A stretch of DNA of 64,000 nt from Xiphydria camelus (taxonomy: Eukaryota > Arthropoda > Insecta > Hymenoptera > Xiphydriidae). Location: contig OY783196.1 of NCBI GenBank assembly GCA_963678675.1, positions 17,478,138 to 17,542,137 on the forward strand, given 5' to 3'. The stretch's first letter is position 1. The number at the start of each line of letters is the position of its first letter. Below, in pieces: positions 1 to 10,143 of the stretch. The notes under the pieces were generated by a model. The model did not search any database. It was given only the letters and a program-made list of their open reading frames with translations, and was not told where the DNA came from. Made by a program: the position numbers and the translations under genes.

Positions 1-195
1 CGAGGCATGAATGTCGTGCCGTCAAAAAGAATATTAAGAATTTAGCAGAAGCTTTTCAATATCCCTAAACAGAGCTTAAACAGCCTGCTGATAATTGAAA
101 TAATATAATAGGCTTACATCGAAATATCACAAATTAATTTTGTCTCGTATACGACGTTTCAAACTCCATTATCCATTGTCTTTTAAAACAAATTG
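1..195. other. AT-rich DNA, nothing recognised
   Basis: No open frame, repeat or motif that I can support is visible before the first MITE. Confidence 0.5.
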
Positions 196-417
196 AGGGT
201 GAAAGTGGAATAAACGCCTCAACTTCCGTTTTTAACTTTGAACGCGATTATCCCAAAGCGCCGTAGAGATACGTGAACATTCAAAAGATACTTTCTTATA
301 GTAAAAACAGATGAATATTTTTTATTTAAACTTCTTTCCCCGATATCTCCAATCGTTTTTAAGATAATCGATTCCAAATCCGCACATCATCTGTGGCGTT
401 TATCCCACTTTTACCCT
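196..417. mobile_element. MITE family A, copy 1
   Basis: The ends are inverted: AGGGTGAAAGTGGAATAAAC on the left and GTTTATCCCACTTTTACCCT on the right. The interior carries ACTTTGAACGCGATTAT and, near the right, CGATATCTCCAATCG followed by AAGATAATCGATT. The same blocks occur in the same order at 16765-16935 and 63156-63373, so this is a three-copy family. It has no coding capacity. I see no clean target duplication. Confidence 0.8.
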
Positions 418-960
418 AATACTCAGGAAGCATTACTCTATCGTGTCAGCGATAATGCGTATGATGGTCGCGTTCATAATATCGAAGCGTCACGCCATGC
501 TTCTTAATCATCCTCGCGGTTGCAGTATCCGCGACCCTTTCGCGTTAACGCGCCGATCCGAGGGTCAATGACGCGCGAGGACGACAACGAACACGTTCCA
601 GACTTCTCCCCCTCGATCGTTTACGCGCGACAGGGAGGTGGGGGATCTCCGCTTACCGACCGAGCGAGTTTCGAGAGGGCTCATTGTCTACTCCGAGTGG
701 TCGGGTATGTATCCGCAGACGCGTGTCGCGCCCGTTTTGCTTGCGGAGAGGAAAGCTCCGTCGCGTGCGTTTCGACGATGTTTTCCGTTCGAATATAGGT
801 GTGGCCGAAATTATCCGAGCGTGCGCACTCGCGCCTCTCTAACCCTTCGTGGCCATACGTCCGTACATTTCCGCGATCGTCATACATGGGTAAAAAATGG
901 ACCCAACCAATTTTTAGATAATAGCCATGTGAACAACGTCTGTCCAATTTAGACCGACAA
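418..960. other. CpG-rich block without recognisable gene
   Basis: GC and CpG rise sharply from about 500 to 870. Open frames of 90-106 codons exist on both strands, but they overlap one another, are rich in Arg, Ser and Cys, and show no domain. They look like by-products of GC-rich DNA. An untranslated exon or CpG island cannot be excluded. Confidence 0.4.
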
Positions 961-1375
961 ATTATGGAACATTTTTCGAACATTGTAGAATATCTGATCA
1001 TCGTGTCTACATAAGAAATGAAATGACGACATATTCAGAAACGATCGTGAATATGTAAATATGTGAAAAATCAGCTGCTTTACTAAAAATGTCATAACTT
1101 CTTTATTTTTAGTTTTCTTTATAAAATTTACGTATGATTCTCATAAGATATGGTACTTTGAAGCAATAATAGTTATATAGTGCGCGATTTAAGAAAGATT
1201 TTTTCCGAAGTCCGAAGAAGGTTCGTAGTACGAGTTTTACGATGAAGCTATTTATTCCGAGATCTGATGAGAATCTAGTTATGATTATAAAAAAAAAAGA
1301 AGTACAGTCAACTTTAAAATTGAAGCCTGGGTCAAGCGGACCTTCGGTGACCACGGTGGGTTAATGATTCCATCC
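961..1375. other. AT-rich DNA, nothing recognised
   Basis: Low-GC sequence with an 81-codon minus-strand frame that has no recognisable features. Confidence 0.4.
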
Positions 1376-1880
1376 TAGTTAAATTCACCAGGGAAGTCGC
1401 TATGTTTTTTCCAAGAATTTTAAATCCCTTCTCATTTCCAGATAAAAAATCTTTCGCTGATGAACCATGGCTTTTCTGATAGAGATCTTCAAACTATTAC
1501 ACGTGGTCTTAGTTTCGTCAATAACTGGTGTTCCTTTAAGGGCCGGTTTTACCAACACGGTATAAACGCGGTATAGTGCTATACTGAGAATAACCAGCAA
1601 AATAAGCCTTATGGTTATTCTCAGTATAGCGCTATACCGCGTTTATACCTGTTTTTAAAACCGGCCCTTATAGAAATATAACTTCACGAAAAGTCACTAG
1701 CACTCCCCGAAATGGACAAATCATTAATTACTGGACTACAGTAGTTTACAGTGAAAAACGGAGACCAGTTGTAATAATTTAATGGTCTCCTTTACCAGAA
1801 AAGCTATAGTTCATCGGTGAAATCATTTTTATTCGGAAATAAGAAGGGATCTAAATTTTCACTGACACCACCTGATGTTC
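1376..1880. repeat. Imperfect foldback with a nested hairpin
   Basis: The left arm (about 1415-1510, including ATCCCTTCTCATTTCC and GATGAACCATGGCTTTTCTG) is mirrored by the right arm (about 1770-1865, including CCAGAAAAGCTATAGTTCATC and AAGAAGGGATCTAAATTTTC). A second, more perfect hairpin sits in the middle. The arms are about 80 percent matched by eye, so the outer element is older than the inner one. Confidence 0.7.
1538..1669. mobile_element. Hairpin MITE nested in foldback
   Basis: The ends AAGGGCCGGTTTTA and AAAACCGGCCCTT pair. The arms then continue inward through GTATAAACGCGGTATAG/CTATACCGCGTTTATAC and TATACTGAGAATAACCA/TGGTTATTCTCAGTATA to a loop of about 15 nt. The arms are nearly perfect over about 58 bases. 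No coding capacity. Confidence 0.8.
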
Positions 1881-1902
1881 ATTGTCCAGATAGACTCTGC
1901 AT

Positions 1903-2125
1903 GTACTCCTGGCGTCACTGATTCTGTCGCCGGTTACTTCTTAATGATAATTATCATTTTCAAACATATTAGCTAATGGACGATTAATTCTCATGCTCTC
2001 ATTAGCTACTGCGGCCTTTGCCCTAATTAATGATAGCACGAGAATTTATTGATCATTAGTTGGTATGTTTAAAAATGACATTTTAAAAAGTCACCAGCGA
2101 CAGAATCCGCGACGCCGGAAGTAAG
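1903..2125. mobile_element. Foldback MITE family B, copy 1
   Basis: The arms pair from CTCCTGGCGTC...GATTCTGTCGCC on the left to GCGACAGAATCCGCGACGCC on the right. They enclose a second pairing of TTAATTCTCATGCTCTCATTAG with CTAATTAATGATAGCACGAG. The same organisation and sequence return at 42330-42500. Confidence 0.75.
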
Positions 2126-2868
2126 AGGGTGCATAAAACATGGCAGCTTTACCAACCAAGACAGGATCCTTTTAAAGTAGTATGGTCACGAATCGATTTC
2201 CAAGATTAAAATATGAAATAATTTTGTATGCAAGTTAATATCAATAGAAATCTCCTGGTGCAATTTGTGGTAGATTGACCGTTTAGTATGTTTGATAAAA
2301 ATTAATTACCAAGTAGGAAATAACCCAGAGTCTTAAGGGCAAATCACAATTTTCGGGGTTTGTATGTAAGATCCAAGATTAAAATATAAAAAAAATACCA
2401 AAAAACGGTGAAAAAAAAACAAAAATGTACAACCATTGATGAAAATTATTGACCGTTTGATACTTTAGTTATAACTAATTTCTGCTTCTCGGTGTTCGGA
2501 AATAGCTTGTCGAATAGATGCGGCAACGTCGCGTCAGTGGAGTGGGTTCAAGCATGCATTTCAAATCTCGTTTTCCCCACGATACACTCAAACGTTTGAG
2601 TGTATCGTGGTTCTCCCTACTGGGCCACGAGCCCATTGATAATATGCGTTGCCACACATAAAAAGACGCTAGTCAAAGGAGGCACATTATTTGAATAATA
2701 AGTGAAAAATCAAAATAATCGACTAATTCTTATGGTCATAAATTTCATAATTCACAAAGAGAATTTTCAATTATAAATCATAGTTTTTTGATGACTTTTT
2801 TTACGGACACTCAACGATCACTTTGGAGAGTGACCATACTACTTTTAAGTGTACGCCTACGAGTATAC
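2126..2868. other. AT-rich DNA with one short perfect palindrome
   Basis: Apart from the palindrome at 2577-2610 I see no gene or repeat. A 60-codon minus-strand frame over 2475-2657 has no recognisable motif. Confidence 0.4.
2577..2610. repeat. Perfect 34-bp palindrome
   Basis: Two 17-base halves, CCACGATACACTCAAAC and GTTTGAGTGTATCGTGG, are exact reverse complements with no spacer. It may be the residue of a tiny foldback element or an extrudable hairpin. No function is implied. Confidence 0.9.
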
Positions 2869-2876
2869 TTAGGGAG

Positions 2877-3040
2877 AGCGCCCACCAAAGTGGCGTGGCA
2901 TGCGACATGGCACAGACATGGCAGTGGCATGACAGTGGCGTTGCATGCTTTTCAGGAAAGCGCCCACCAAAGTGGCGTGGCATGTGACATGGCACCGACA
3001 TGGCAATAGCATGACAGTGGCGTTGAATGATTTTCAGTGG
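2877..3040 (+). repeat. Direct duplication of the left element end (82-bp units)
   Basis: Units 2877-2958 and 2959-3040 repeat AGCGCCCACCAAAGTGGCG and the following ACATGGCA and GCATGACAGTGGCGTTG blocks, with a few substitutions. Only the left end of the element is duplicated; the right end has one copy. Extra terminal and subterminal sites at one end could come from slippage or aberrant transposition. Confidence 0.85.
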
Positions 3041-3073
3041 AACGCAGGTCGAAGTGTAGTGACAGTGGCCAAG

Positions 3074-3241
3074 ATGTCGTCCTCGGAAGACGAAGATATG
3101 TTGGCAGTTGTGAATGTAATTAATATCAATCAAAATCGTCCGAAGCATTCAGAAATAGACCTTGTAATTTCTTCATGCAACCCAATGGTGCTTTGCCTTG
3201 GCAGAATAAGTACTGCATTTAGTACCTCTTGTTATAAATAG
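3074..3241 (+). pseudogene. Short ORF in Harbinger-like element, possible transposase N-terminus
   Basis: The ATG at 3074 opens a 55-codon frame starting MSSSEDEDMLAVVNVIN and ending in CY-K before a stop at 3239-3241. An acidic Ser/Asp/Glu start followed by a hydrophobic stretch is common in PIF/Harbinger nuclease proteins, which is why I place it here. The position inside a TTA-flanked element supports that. No catalytic DDE motif follows; the rest of the element is a foldback. It is probably a 5' remnant of a transposase gene. An unrelated chance frame remains possible. Confidence 0.4.
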
Positions 3242-3373
3242 CAATATTATGAGTAGGTCTACGGGACGCGTCATTTTGACGCATTTCGAATTTCATAAGG
3301 AAAATAACAAAAACCATCTGCATTTTTATTTTATCTCTCGTACCGACTTTTATCCGTTGAACGAGGTAAATTA

Positions 3374-3512
3374 TACAGGGTAGACGAGGTTAATCGTCAT
3401 TAATTTTGATAGGTGATAGAACAACAACAAAAAAGTAGACTTTTATAAGAAAACTTTGTTAATAAATGCTTCCTAACAAAGATACAGGGTGTCAAAGTTG
3501 TTGTAATTCGTA
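3374..3512 (+). repeat. Fragment of dispersed repeat family X
   Basis: The blocks ACAGGGTAGACGAGGTTAA, CGTCATTAATTTTGATA, GATAGAACAACAA, AAAGTAGACTTTTATAAG and CTAACAAAGATACAGGGTGT match the left part of the repeats at 53655-54366 and 58438-59097. It lies inside the Harbinger-like element, so it inserted there or was carried along. Confidence 0.75.
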
Positions 3513-3514
3513 AG

Positions 3515-4231
3515 TTTTCGGTAATTTTAACGAATCGGTACAAACCGAATGCTATTTTATAACATATATTTGGTTCGATTATACTATGTTATAACATATA
3601 TATTAGACTGATTCAAAAAAGCTTGTTTAATTAATTCTCTTGGCGGGCACTTAAAACGTTAGTATTTAATGTAACTTTGAATATGCCGCCGGGTGTACAT
3701 TCTCACTCAATATTTAGGGGTGTCTCAATCGCTTTTTCTGATTTCCATTTGAATAACACGGTGAAAGTTTTGAATCATTGGTTTAATGTTAATTCCTTCT
3801 ACGGTAAAAAAATTTCCCCGTGAAAAATTAGAAAAATTGAGAGTTTTAGGTTTAGGTTAGGGGGGACAAATATTCTATTTAATAATTAAAAATAATATTC
3901 CTTTACGTCAATTACATCTAAAACTCTCAATTTTTCTAATTTTTCACGGGGACATTTTACCGTAGAAGGAACGAGATTAACACTAAACCAATGATTGAAA
4001 AATTTCACCGTGTTATTCAAATGGAAATCAGAAAAAGCGATTGAGACACCCCTAAATATTGAGTGAGAATGTGCACCCGACGGCATATTCAAAGTTACAT
4101 TAAATACTAACGTTTTAAGTGCCCGCCAAGAGAATTAATTAAAAAAGCTTTTTTTTTGAATCAGTCTAATATAGGTATGTATGTTATAACATAGCATTCG
4201 GTTTGCACCGATTCGTTAAAATTACCGAAAC
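3515..4231. repeat. Large foldback (arms over 300 bp) within the Harbinger-like element
   Basis: The left arm runs from TTTTCGGTAATTTTAACG through ATTAGACTGATTC, GGCGGGCACTTAAAACG and GGTGTCTCAATCGC to TAGAAAAATTGAGAGTTTTAG. The right arm returns in reverse order and ends CGTTAAAATTACCGAAA. The loop includes GGTTTAGGTTAGGGGGG. A transcript across it would form a long hairpin. Confidence 0.85.
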
Positions 4232-4461
4232 GGTGAATAGGTATACCCCATATAGTGTGAACGGGCTGTTAGTAGCACGTCGCAAAAAGTAGAACCGGTA
4301 GAAGCAGTGACGCCACTAGCATGTTTCTGGCTGCGCTATTTGTGTGCGCTGATTCATTTCTTACCGTTGGTTTCAACTCGAAGTGACATGCTAGATGCAT
4401 GTTACTTGCCATGTCGCTGCCACGTCACATGCCACGCCACTTTGGTGGGCGCTCTCCCTTA

Positions 4462-5518
4462 AGGCGCGTATACATCTGCGAGCCGAGCGTGAGCCGCTCG
4501 TGAACCGTCCATTTAATTGAATGCTTCCAAGGAACTTCCAACGAACGACTTTGAGCCGCTCGTGAGCCGCTCACGGTGATCCGCCTCCCGTGGATCACCG
4601 CGAGCGGCTCAAGAGCCACTCATGGCGATCCGTCTCTTGTCGGTTTTTCTGGTGAACGCAAAGGCCAAACTTTTTATATTCAATTTGACACTGATGACAA
4701 TGCTAATTTTGCTACTTCAAATTGTTGCAGTGCCTTAATAATTTCTTCCTTATGAGACGAATGAAAATAATTACCGAATTTTTTTAACATTATTTAACAG
4801 ATCTATGAAGTAGTCCTATCCTTTTTGCAACTATTATGATGATGGAGTTACCAAAATGGGTTCGATTTGGTGCTTCGTCAAATATTGTAATTGTCGATGT
4901 GAACAACCTAATTGTTACTGTAGATTTGAATACTTTGCTATAATTCGAAAGCTAGTTAGTGACAGCATATACATAGCAGAAGTTGATCATTTTAGATACG
5001 ACAGCTCCGGTTTTTTCCACAAATGTCATCAAACAAATAATGTAAAGGCCATCCCAATTAGCAGTCTTATTACACCTTGTATATACATTAATCTCAATAA
5101 TGAATTATATGTGGCTTATTCTATTAATATTAAGGAATTAGAATAAATAATATAATATATAAACATTGTTTTCATTCTAATTATCATTAACTGTTCAATG
5201 TAGTTTTCAGTTTTATTCTATTATTTTCTTGAAAATTGTAATATATAGTAAAACTATGATACTTCAATTCACTTTCTATTAATTATTAAAGGGGTTTTTT
5301 CTCTTAAAAATTTTGATAAAGTACATTTTTATAATGCATACAAGTATTAAATTCATTGACTTCTATAGTCATTATTATTTTCAGTGGGGGCAATGATACT
5401 GAACACCCTTCTGTTTAGTTAAAAATTAAATGGACGGCTCACGAACGGCCCACGAGTGGCTCGCGAGTCGCTCGGCTCACGCTCAGCTCACGCTCGGCTC
5501 GCAGATTTATACGCGCCT
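4462..5518 (+). mobile_element. PIF/Harbinger-like element, train 1 member 2
   Basis: The terminal repeats begin AGGCGCGTATACATCTGCG and end CGCAGATTTATACGCGCCT, with one mismatch over about 33 bases. Flanking TTA lies at 4459-4461 and 5519-5521; the left TTA is also the right duplication of the preceding element. The subterminal DNA is dense in GAGCCGCTCGTGAGCC-type repeats on both sides. The interior codes for a 96-aa ORF of unknown type. Confidence 0.85.
4856..5146 (+). CDS. Unidentified 96-aa ORF inside transposon member 2
   Basis: I do not recognise this protein. The frame starts MGSIWCFVKYCNC, has a Cys-rich N-terminus (CFVKYCNCRCEQPNCYC within residues 6-22), then FEYFAIIRKLV, a stretch AEVDHFRYDSSGFFHKC and TPCIYINLNNELYVAY, and ends KELE. 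The second half resembles the C-terminal part of uncharacterised ORFs common in insect DNA transposons; this is an impression from memory, not a search. It lies centrally between the terminal repeats of a 1.06-kb element, so it is most likely the end of a transposon-encoded protein whose 5' part is lost. I see no upstream exon that I can defend. Confidence 0.4.
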   Translation: MGSIWCFVKYCNCRCEQPNCYCRFEYFAIIRKLVSDSIYIAEVDHFRYDSSGFFHKCHQTNNVKAIPISSLITPCIYINLNNELYVAYSINIKELE

Positions 5519-5521
5519 TTA

Positions 5522-5730
5522 AGCCGCGTTGCCACGAGTCGACTCAAGTCGAACGACCTGGTAGCTCGACCGCAGTCGACTCAAAATCTCCTTGCTAGGT
5601 ATTAGTCGAATCGCATGAAGTCGCAAGACGAGCTACTTCGTTCGATTCGACTAATAACAAAGAAATTCCAAGTCGACCCCGGTCGAGCCACCAAGTCGCT
5701 CGACCCGAGTCGACTCGTGGCAACGCGGCA
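5522..5730. mobile_element. PIF/Harbinger-like MITE, train 1 member 3
   Basis: The ends AGCCGCGTTGCCACGAGTCG and CGACTCGTGGCAACGCGGCA are inverted repeats, 23 of 24 matching. The flanks are TTA at 5519-5521 (shared with the previous element) and 5731-5733. The interior is rich in GTCGACTC and GGTCGAGC motifs. At 209 bp it carries no coding capacity. Confidence 0.85.
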
Positions 5731-5733
5731 TTA

Positions 5734-6050
5734 CACACCGAGCAGAGATGTACCTGCACCCGCGTCCGCGCGGCGCGAACGAGTCTCGCATACTTTGTAT
5801 ACGGCTCCGAACCCTATACGCGGGGGTCACCCACTCGCGTTCCGGTATTCGCTCTGGCACCTGCAGGCACCCGGAACGTAATTCGATTAGTCGTTACCCC
5901 TGAAATCCGACGCGCGACCGATGAAGCGTGTCGACGCCCGTTAACGTGTTAACGACTCGGGCGGTCGGGTGCGCGCCGGGGAAGAGCCGAGCGCGCGCGC
6001 GCAGGGATGCCGCGCGCCTATTCCGTAATACGTGGTGACAGCTTCCCGTA
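5734..6050. other. CpG-rich block
   Basis: Dense CpG, with a GCGCGCGCGCGC run near 5993. The 88- and 69-codon frames here have no domain. Nothing functional is recognised. Confidence 0.35.
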
Positions 6051-6802
6051 TAATTAAGGTTTCTCGAGCGTTATACTAAAAATAGTAAGAAATGCTTGAG
6101 AATGATTGCATTCGGTAGATTGAAGTAAAAAAAATTCATTTAAATTTTCAAGTCTTAAGAAGCTCGCTGCAAAGATTTTTTGATAACAAAATAACATACG
6201 TTCTTATGGGTTATAACTAACAAACCACGATATTTCTGAGAAAAATAGTGAACAAATTCTGAAATTTTTTGAACAGCAAGTTTAATGAACTAAAATCATC
6301 TATACCAATTTTCACGTTCATTAAGAAGCCTGCTATTTTTTTTATTAATTGTTCTTTATAAATGTAACCTTTGATAAGTCAATATGGTAACGTTGCATGA
6401 CGTTACAACATGACCAGATGTTTTGGGCTCCATTTTTGAACTCACAGATACACACAAATACTACTGTACGTCAAACGTGTTTGCCACATCGCACGAAGAA
6501 CATACTTTAGAGTGTTACTGTACTTCAGTGGACTAACTTTTAGCAGGGAAAAAGCCCGTGTACCGCTCGAGAAACCTTAAACGCGGGGAACAATTTTCGC
6601 GGCGAGCGCAACGCGAGGTAATTTGATAGTAACCGTGAACTGTGTGCCGCGTTACGAAGGTTGTTGCTTGTGCTTTAAAAGGGGTACGTTTAAATGGTTA
6701 AACCGCGTAGGTATGGGAGTAGCATTCGTATGGCGTTTCTTCGATTTGAATAAATGGGTTTTTAGTGATTCGTTCGCGGGAAAAAATTTGATGTACAGTA
6801 TC
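6051..6802. other. Mostly AT-rich DNA, no gene recognised
   Basis: A 67-codon plus-strand frame at 6623-6826 runs into the following MITE and shows no motif. I see no other structure. Confidence 0.4.
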
Positions 6803-6957
6803 TACACAGTAAAAATGCGGTGTTAATTTTTAACAACATTTCACCGGTGTGTGGACTTATATATGCCTCATCTGGGTATCATTCAGTCTTACGCCATTGT
6901 TATTTAACACTAAAAGTGGTCTATATAGGTTCACACCGCAGAATTTTTTACCGTGTA
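6803..6957. mobile_element. MITE family C, copy 1
   Basis: The left end TACACAGTAAAAATGCGGTG pairs with CACCGCAGAATTTTTTACCGTGTA-type sequence on the right. The interior contains CACCGGTGTG and TATATAGG. The reverse complement of the same element is found at 42052-42188 with the blocks in matching order. Confidence 0.8.
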
Positions 6958-6992
6958 CACCAATCGTCGTAAATTGTAACACAGTCTGCACT

Positions 6993-7519
6993 TACTGCAA
7001 TGAAAGAAATAATTGCTGGTAGTAGTGTCAAGAAAATATTTTTTGAATGAAGAACATGTAATCTTAGAAATTTTTAAGAATACAGATTACTGATCGAGGA
7101 ATATACAGGGTGTAATGACCAAGAGAGCTGAGACAGGAGGAGCCTAATTCTGTTCAGATTTTATACATTGACCACAGTGGTATGACTTCCTGCGATCTCC
7201 TCATTTTGACAGAGCTGACAGCCGAGTGGTTTCCGAGAAATGAGAATCGTAAGAAGTCATGTAATCATTGGTCAGTGTACTAACCCTGAACAGAATTAGG
7301 ATCTTCCTGTGTCAGCCTTTTTAGTCATTACACCCTGTATATTCTTGATTCAAGAATACCGCTGTGGGAATAAGAAATTCTTTCTGCGAAAAAAAACAAT
7401 TATTCGAGTCTATTAAATATTTTCTTTTATGGAAAAATCAGTTTTATCCTACAATTATATGATGTTTTTGATTGATGAAAACATCTTTTTGGCACTAGCA
7501 ATTATTTCTCTCAGTGTAC
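6993..7519. mobile_element. MITE family D, copy 1, interrupted by a second MITE
   Basis: The left end GAAAGAAATAATTGCTGGT pairs with the right end GCACTAGCAATTATTTCTC, followed by TCAGTGTAC. Internal blocks AATACAGATTACTGATCGA, AAGAAATTCTTTCT and TCAAATATTTTC-like sequence also occur at 28883-29170. Copy 1 is longer only because of the element at 7106-7337. Confidence 0.8.
7106..7337. mobile_element. TA-flanked MITE nested in family D copy
   Basis: The ends are CAGGGTGTAATGACCAAGAG and TAGTCATTACACCCTG, with further inverted blocks CCTAATTCTGTTCAG/CTGAACAGAATTAGG. The flanks are TATA on both sides. The uninterrupted relative at 28883-29170 shows the host sequence without this insert. TA target use fits the Tc1/mariner/pogo group. 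Confidence 0.85.
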
Positions 7520-7769
7520 TTGACAGGCGCAGGGAAATGTTAAATGTACGGTAGAAAAATATTAAATTTACTAAGAATATGTAAAATTAACAGCAGAGTC
7601 GGATACAGTTCACATATCGTGTAATATCAAATTAATCGTACACAGAGTTTAGTTTGCATTTACAAGAATATATTTAATTTTGTAAATCCTGCAACATCAG
7701 CATTTTTTTCTCGTTCGGAATCGACCGATTCGCATTGACGTCGACTCGATTTAAACCGAGCGTCAATTG

Positions 7770-7920
7770 GGCCATGTTATGCAAAAAGCAACCAAGCCAC
7801 AATATGTAAATTACGAGTAATTAGCTTTTAGAATGTAGTATGGACATTTTTAGATCAATATGTGACATTATCTCAGTTTTAAAAAAGTTGTGGGTTGGTT
7901 GCTTTTTGCATAACAGGGCC
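7770..7920. mobile_element. Short MITE with CAATTG flanks
   Basis: GGCCATGTTATGCAAAAAGC on the left is mirrored by GCTTTTTGCATAACAGGGCC on the right, and the pairing continues through AACCAAGCCACAA/TTGTGGGTTGGTT. CAATTG occurs immediately outside both ends (7764-7769 and 7921-7926) and is a plausible 6-bp duplication. Confidence 0.8.
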
Positions 7921-7926
7921 CAATTG

Positions 7927-8390
7927 GCGGCACCGTTGCGAACGGTAAGAAAGATCCGGGCGATGATTTTCGGCGACATTTATCGGCCGGAACAGTAAAA
8001 TTTATTTAGCAACTGTAAAGTTTACTGCGCCCGATCGGTAATTTTCAGCGAGAAGCGCCGCGCGTGAGTCTCTTTTATTGCTGGAGACGATATAAGGTTT
8101 ATTGTACGGGTTTCTCCGTGCTGACGTGTTCGTCTTTTTATCGATAGTAAAGTAAAACGGATTAAATGAAACATGTATTCGAACCATTGCATTCGTTACA
8201 AGTTTGCGTAATTTTTGATTTATCGACATTATGCGATACAGATTAGGTATCGGGCAGTTATCGGTGTGTCAGCTGCTGTAAATTACTCTAAACTATCATT
8301 GATATCGGACGCAAAGGAGAAAAATTAGTTAGATCTATTAGATAGATATATTTTAAAAATGACTTGCGGGGTTGCAAAGCAGTTATACAG
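7927..8390. other. No recognised feature
   Basis: A 75-codon minus-strand frame at 8002-8229 has no recognisable motif. No repeat partner was found in the window. Confidence 0.35.
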
Positions 8391-8659
8391 TACACTGAGA
8401 AAAATAATTTGGTTAATTTAACCAAAATCCTGCGAGACAGTGACCAAACCGTTTGGTGGAATATGGATCCTCCATTTCTTTAGTTAAACTGACCAGTTTT
8501 TGGTTAGAATAACTAAGCGTTTGATTGGAATAACTGAACATCTGGTTGGAATAACTAAGTATTTGGTTCAACTGACCAGAATTTCAGTTAGAACAACTCT
8601 AAACACGTTTAATTAGACGCGTTTCGTCATTTTAACCTAATCATTTTTCTCAGTGTGTA
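8391..8659 (+). mobile_element. MITE family E, copy 1
   Basis: It begins TACACTGAGAAAAATAATTT and ends TCATTTTTCTCAGTGTGTA. Inside are several GGTTAGAATAACTAA and GGTTGGAATAACT repeats and GAATATGGATCCTCCAT. The same element is present at 10144-10397 (opposite orientation), 15131-15350 and 30732-31022. Confidence 0.85.
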
Positions 8660-10143
8660 AACTCGCTATAGTACAGCGCGAAGCTCTAGCGTAACATTAC
8701 CGCTCGCCACTTTTTCCCATCCACGCAACGATTCTTTCACTTCCACCCTTTCCGATGAGTGATCCATACGTATATGCGTACATAATACATCGACGATGGA
8801 AAGTGCCCGAGACACGCATCCCTGTTTATCGTACCGAACGAACAAAATAAATACGAGATTCGCACGAGATGGAAAGAGCAGGCCGGTATTATGGAGACGT
8901 AGTATAGTAGAGTCATCGTACAGTTTCGCACGCGTTTTCGCGTGGCTGCTTCCGGCGCCCGCCTATACCACTCAAGGCCGCCGAGAGGTCAGGCCCTCCC
9001 GGCGCGAACGCGGCAAAACGTCTGTAAACTGCGCGCCGCGCTAATTCGAGGCGTGGAGGCAATGCACGCCGTCACGTGGTTTCCTGCGCGGAGCGCGCGC
9101 ACACGTGGGTACGTACGAGTATTCCGGTGGATACGCGTTCGCGGAGAGGCAGGCGGCGCGCGGCGATACAAAACGAGGACCTCTCGGCTCGGCTCGCAAT
9201 ACAAGTTCTATTCAGTTCGCTTCGCTTCTGCCGGTCTCGCACCTCTGCTGCCGCTGCGCGCGCTCGGCTGCGGGCACGAAAGTAGGCGCGCGCGCTCGAT
9301 TGCCCAACGCCAAGGCGATGTGAACGCCGTTCCATTTGCTCTGCTGCGAATTTCTCTCTCTGTTTATTTTTCGTTTATTCGTTCCTTCTCTTTCTCTTTC
9401 CTCCTCGACAATATTAACATCGCGCGTACGCGCAGTGGTACTTTGAGACGTGCGAGAGGGTCGATATCGCGCGCGCGCCCTCTCGGGAGCGCCGCGTGGT
9501 CGTTACGGCAAAATCCGCTGTGACGAAAGACGCAGATATAGATATATACGCGCACCGCGGGAGAACTCGCCGGACGATACTCGATGATTCGTTCTCCGCT
9601 TCTCCTTTTCTTCTTCGTTTTTCGCGTGGCGAGCTCGGATGAATTATCGCGGAGGCGCGCGCGTCTCCTTGTACACTACCGAGCGAGCTCGCGCACAGGC
9701 GTCGTGCCACACTCGTATATCGCTACGCGTATATTTGTGGTGTTCGCTGTTAAACCGTTCGATACTCCGTTCTTCCATAATCCACGCGATCCCGTGCGGA
9801 GTGTCGCGACAGGAGCTTATCTCGCGCTTCCCCGTTAGATCCACTCGGGCGAAAGTGTGTCAAGGACCTCCTGCGCGCTCCGCTCTGCCTCGTGACATCC
9901 CAAATTCCCTGGGGACGAAGGCCGCGCGCGCGTTACGCGCGGTGCAGTCCTCTCTCTGCCTCCTCGCGGGATAGACGCGGCGGTAGCGGCGCGAGCGGGA
10001 ACGTGCTTCGAGGTATCGTAGGTATATATGCCGATCGACTCTCCGCGGCGTCGTCTGCCCTCGCCTGTCCCGGAAGCCGTCCCGGCGACGCATCTGGCGC
10101 TTGATTCCTCCTCCCCGCTACTACGATTTTTCGGGCAGCCGCA
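8660..10143. other. CpG-rich block, possible CpG island
   Basis: This is the longest GC/CpG-rich stretch in the window, densest at about 8930-10110. Open frames up to 193 codons run on all strands, but they overlap, are dominated by Arg, Ser and Ala, and carry no domain, so I treat them as compositional. A pyrimidine-rich tract lies near 9350-9405. It could be an untranslated first exon and promoter region; no TATA+Inr pair at correct spacing was found here. Confidence 0.4.

Larger units (their letters stand above)
2872..4458 (+). mobile_element. PIF/Harbinger-like DNA transposon, train 1 member 1
   Basis: The terminal inverted repeats match over 31 bases, starting GGGAGAGCGCCCACCAAAG on the left and ending CTTTGGTGGGCGCTCTCCC on the right. 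The element is flanked by TTA at 2869-2871 and 4459-4461, the 3-bp TWA-type duplication typical of PIF/Harbinger. The interior holds a short ORF beginning with an acidic Ser/Glu/Asp run, a fragment of repeat family X and a foldback of about 0.7 kb. No DDE transposase domain is left, so it cannot move by itself. Confidence 0.85.

Noticed and set aside
8942..9523. 193-codon Arg/Ser-rich plus-strand frame
   Set aside because: Several frames on both strands are open in the same GC-rich DNA; no domain, no start or splice context; composition explains it.
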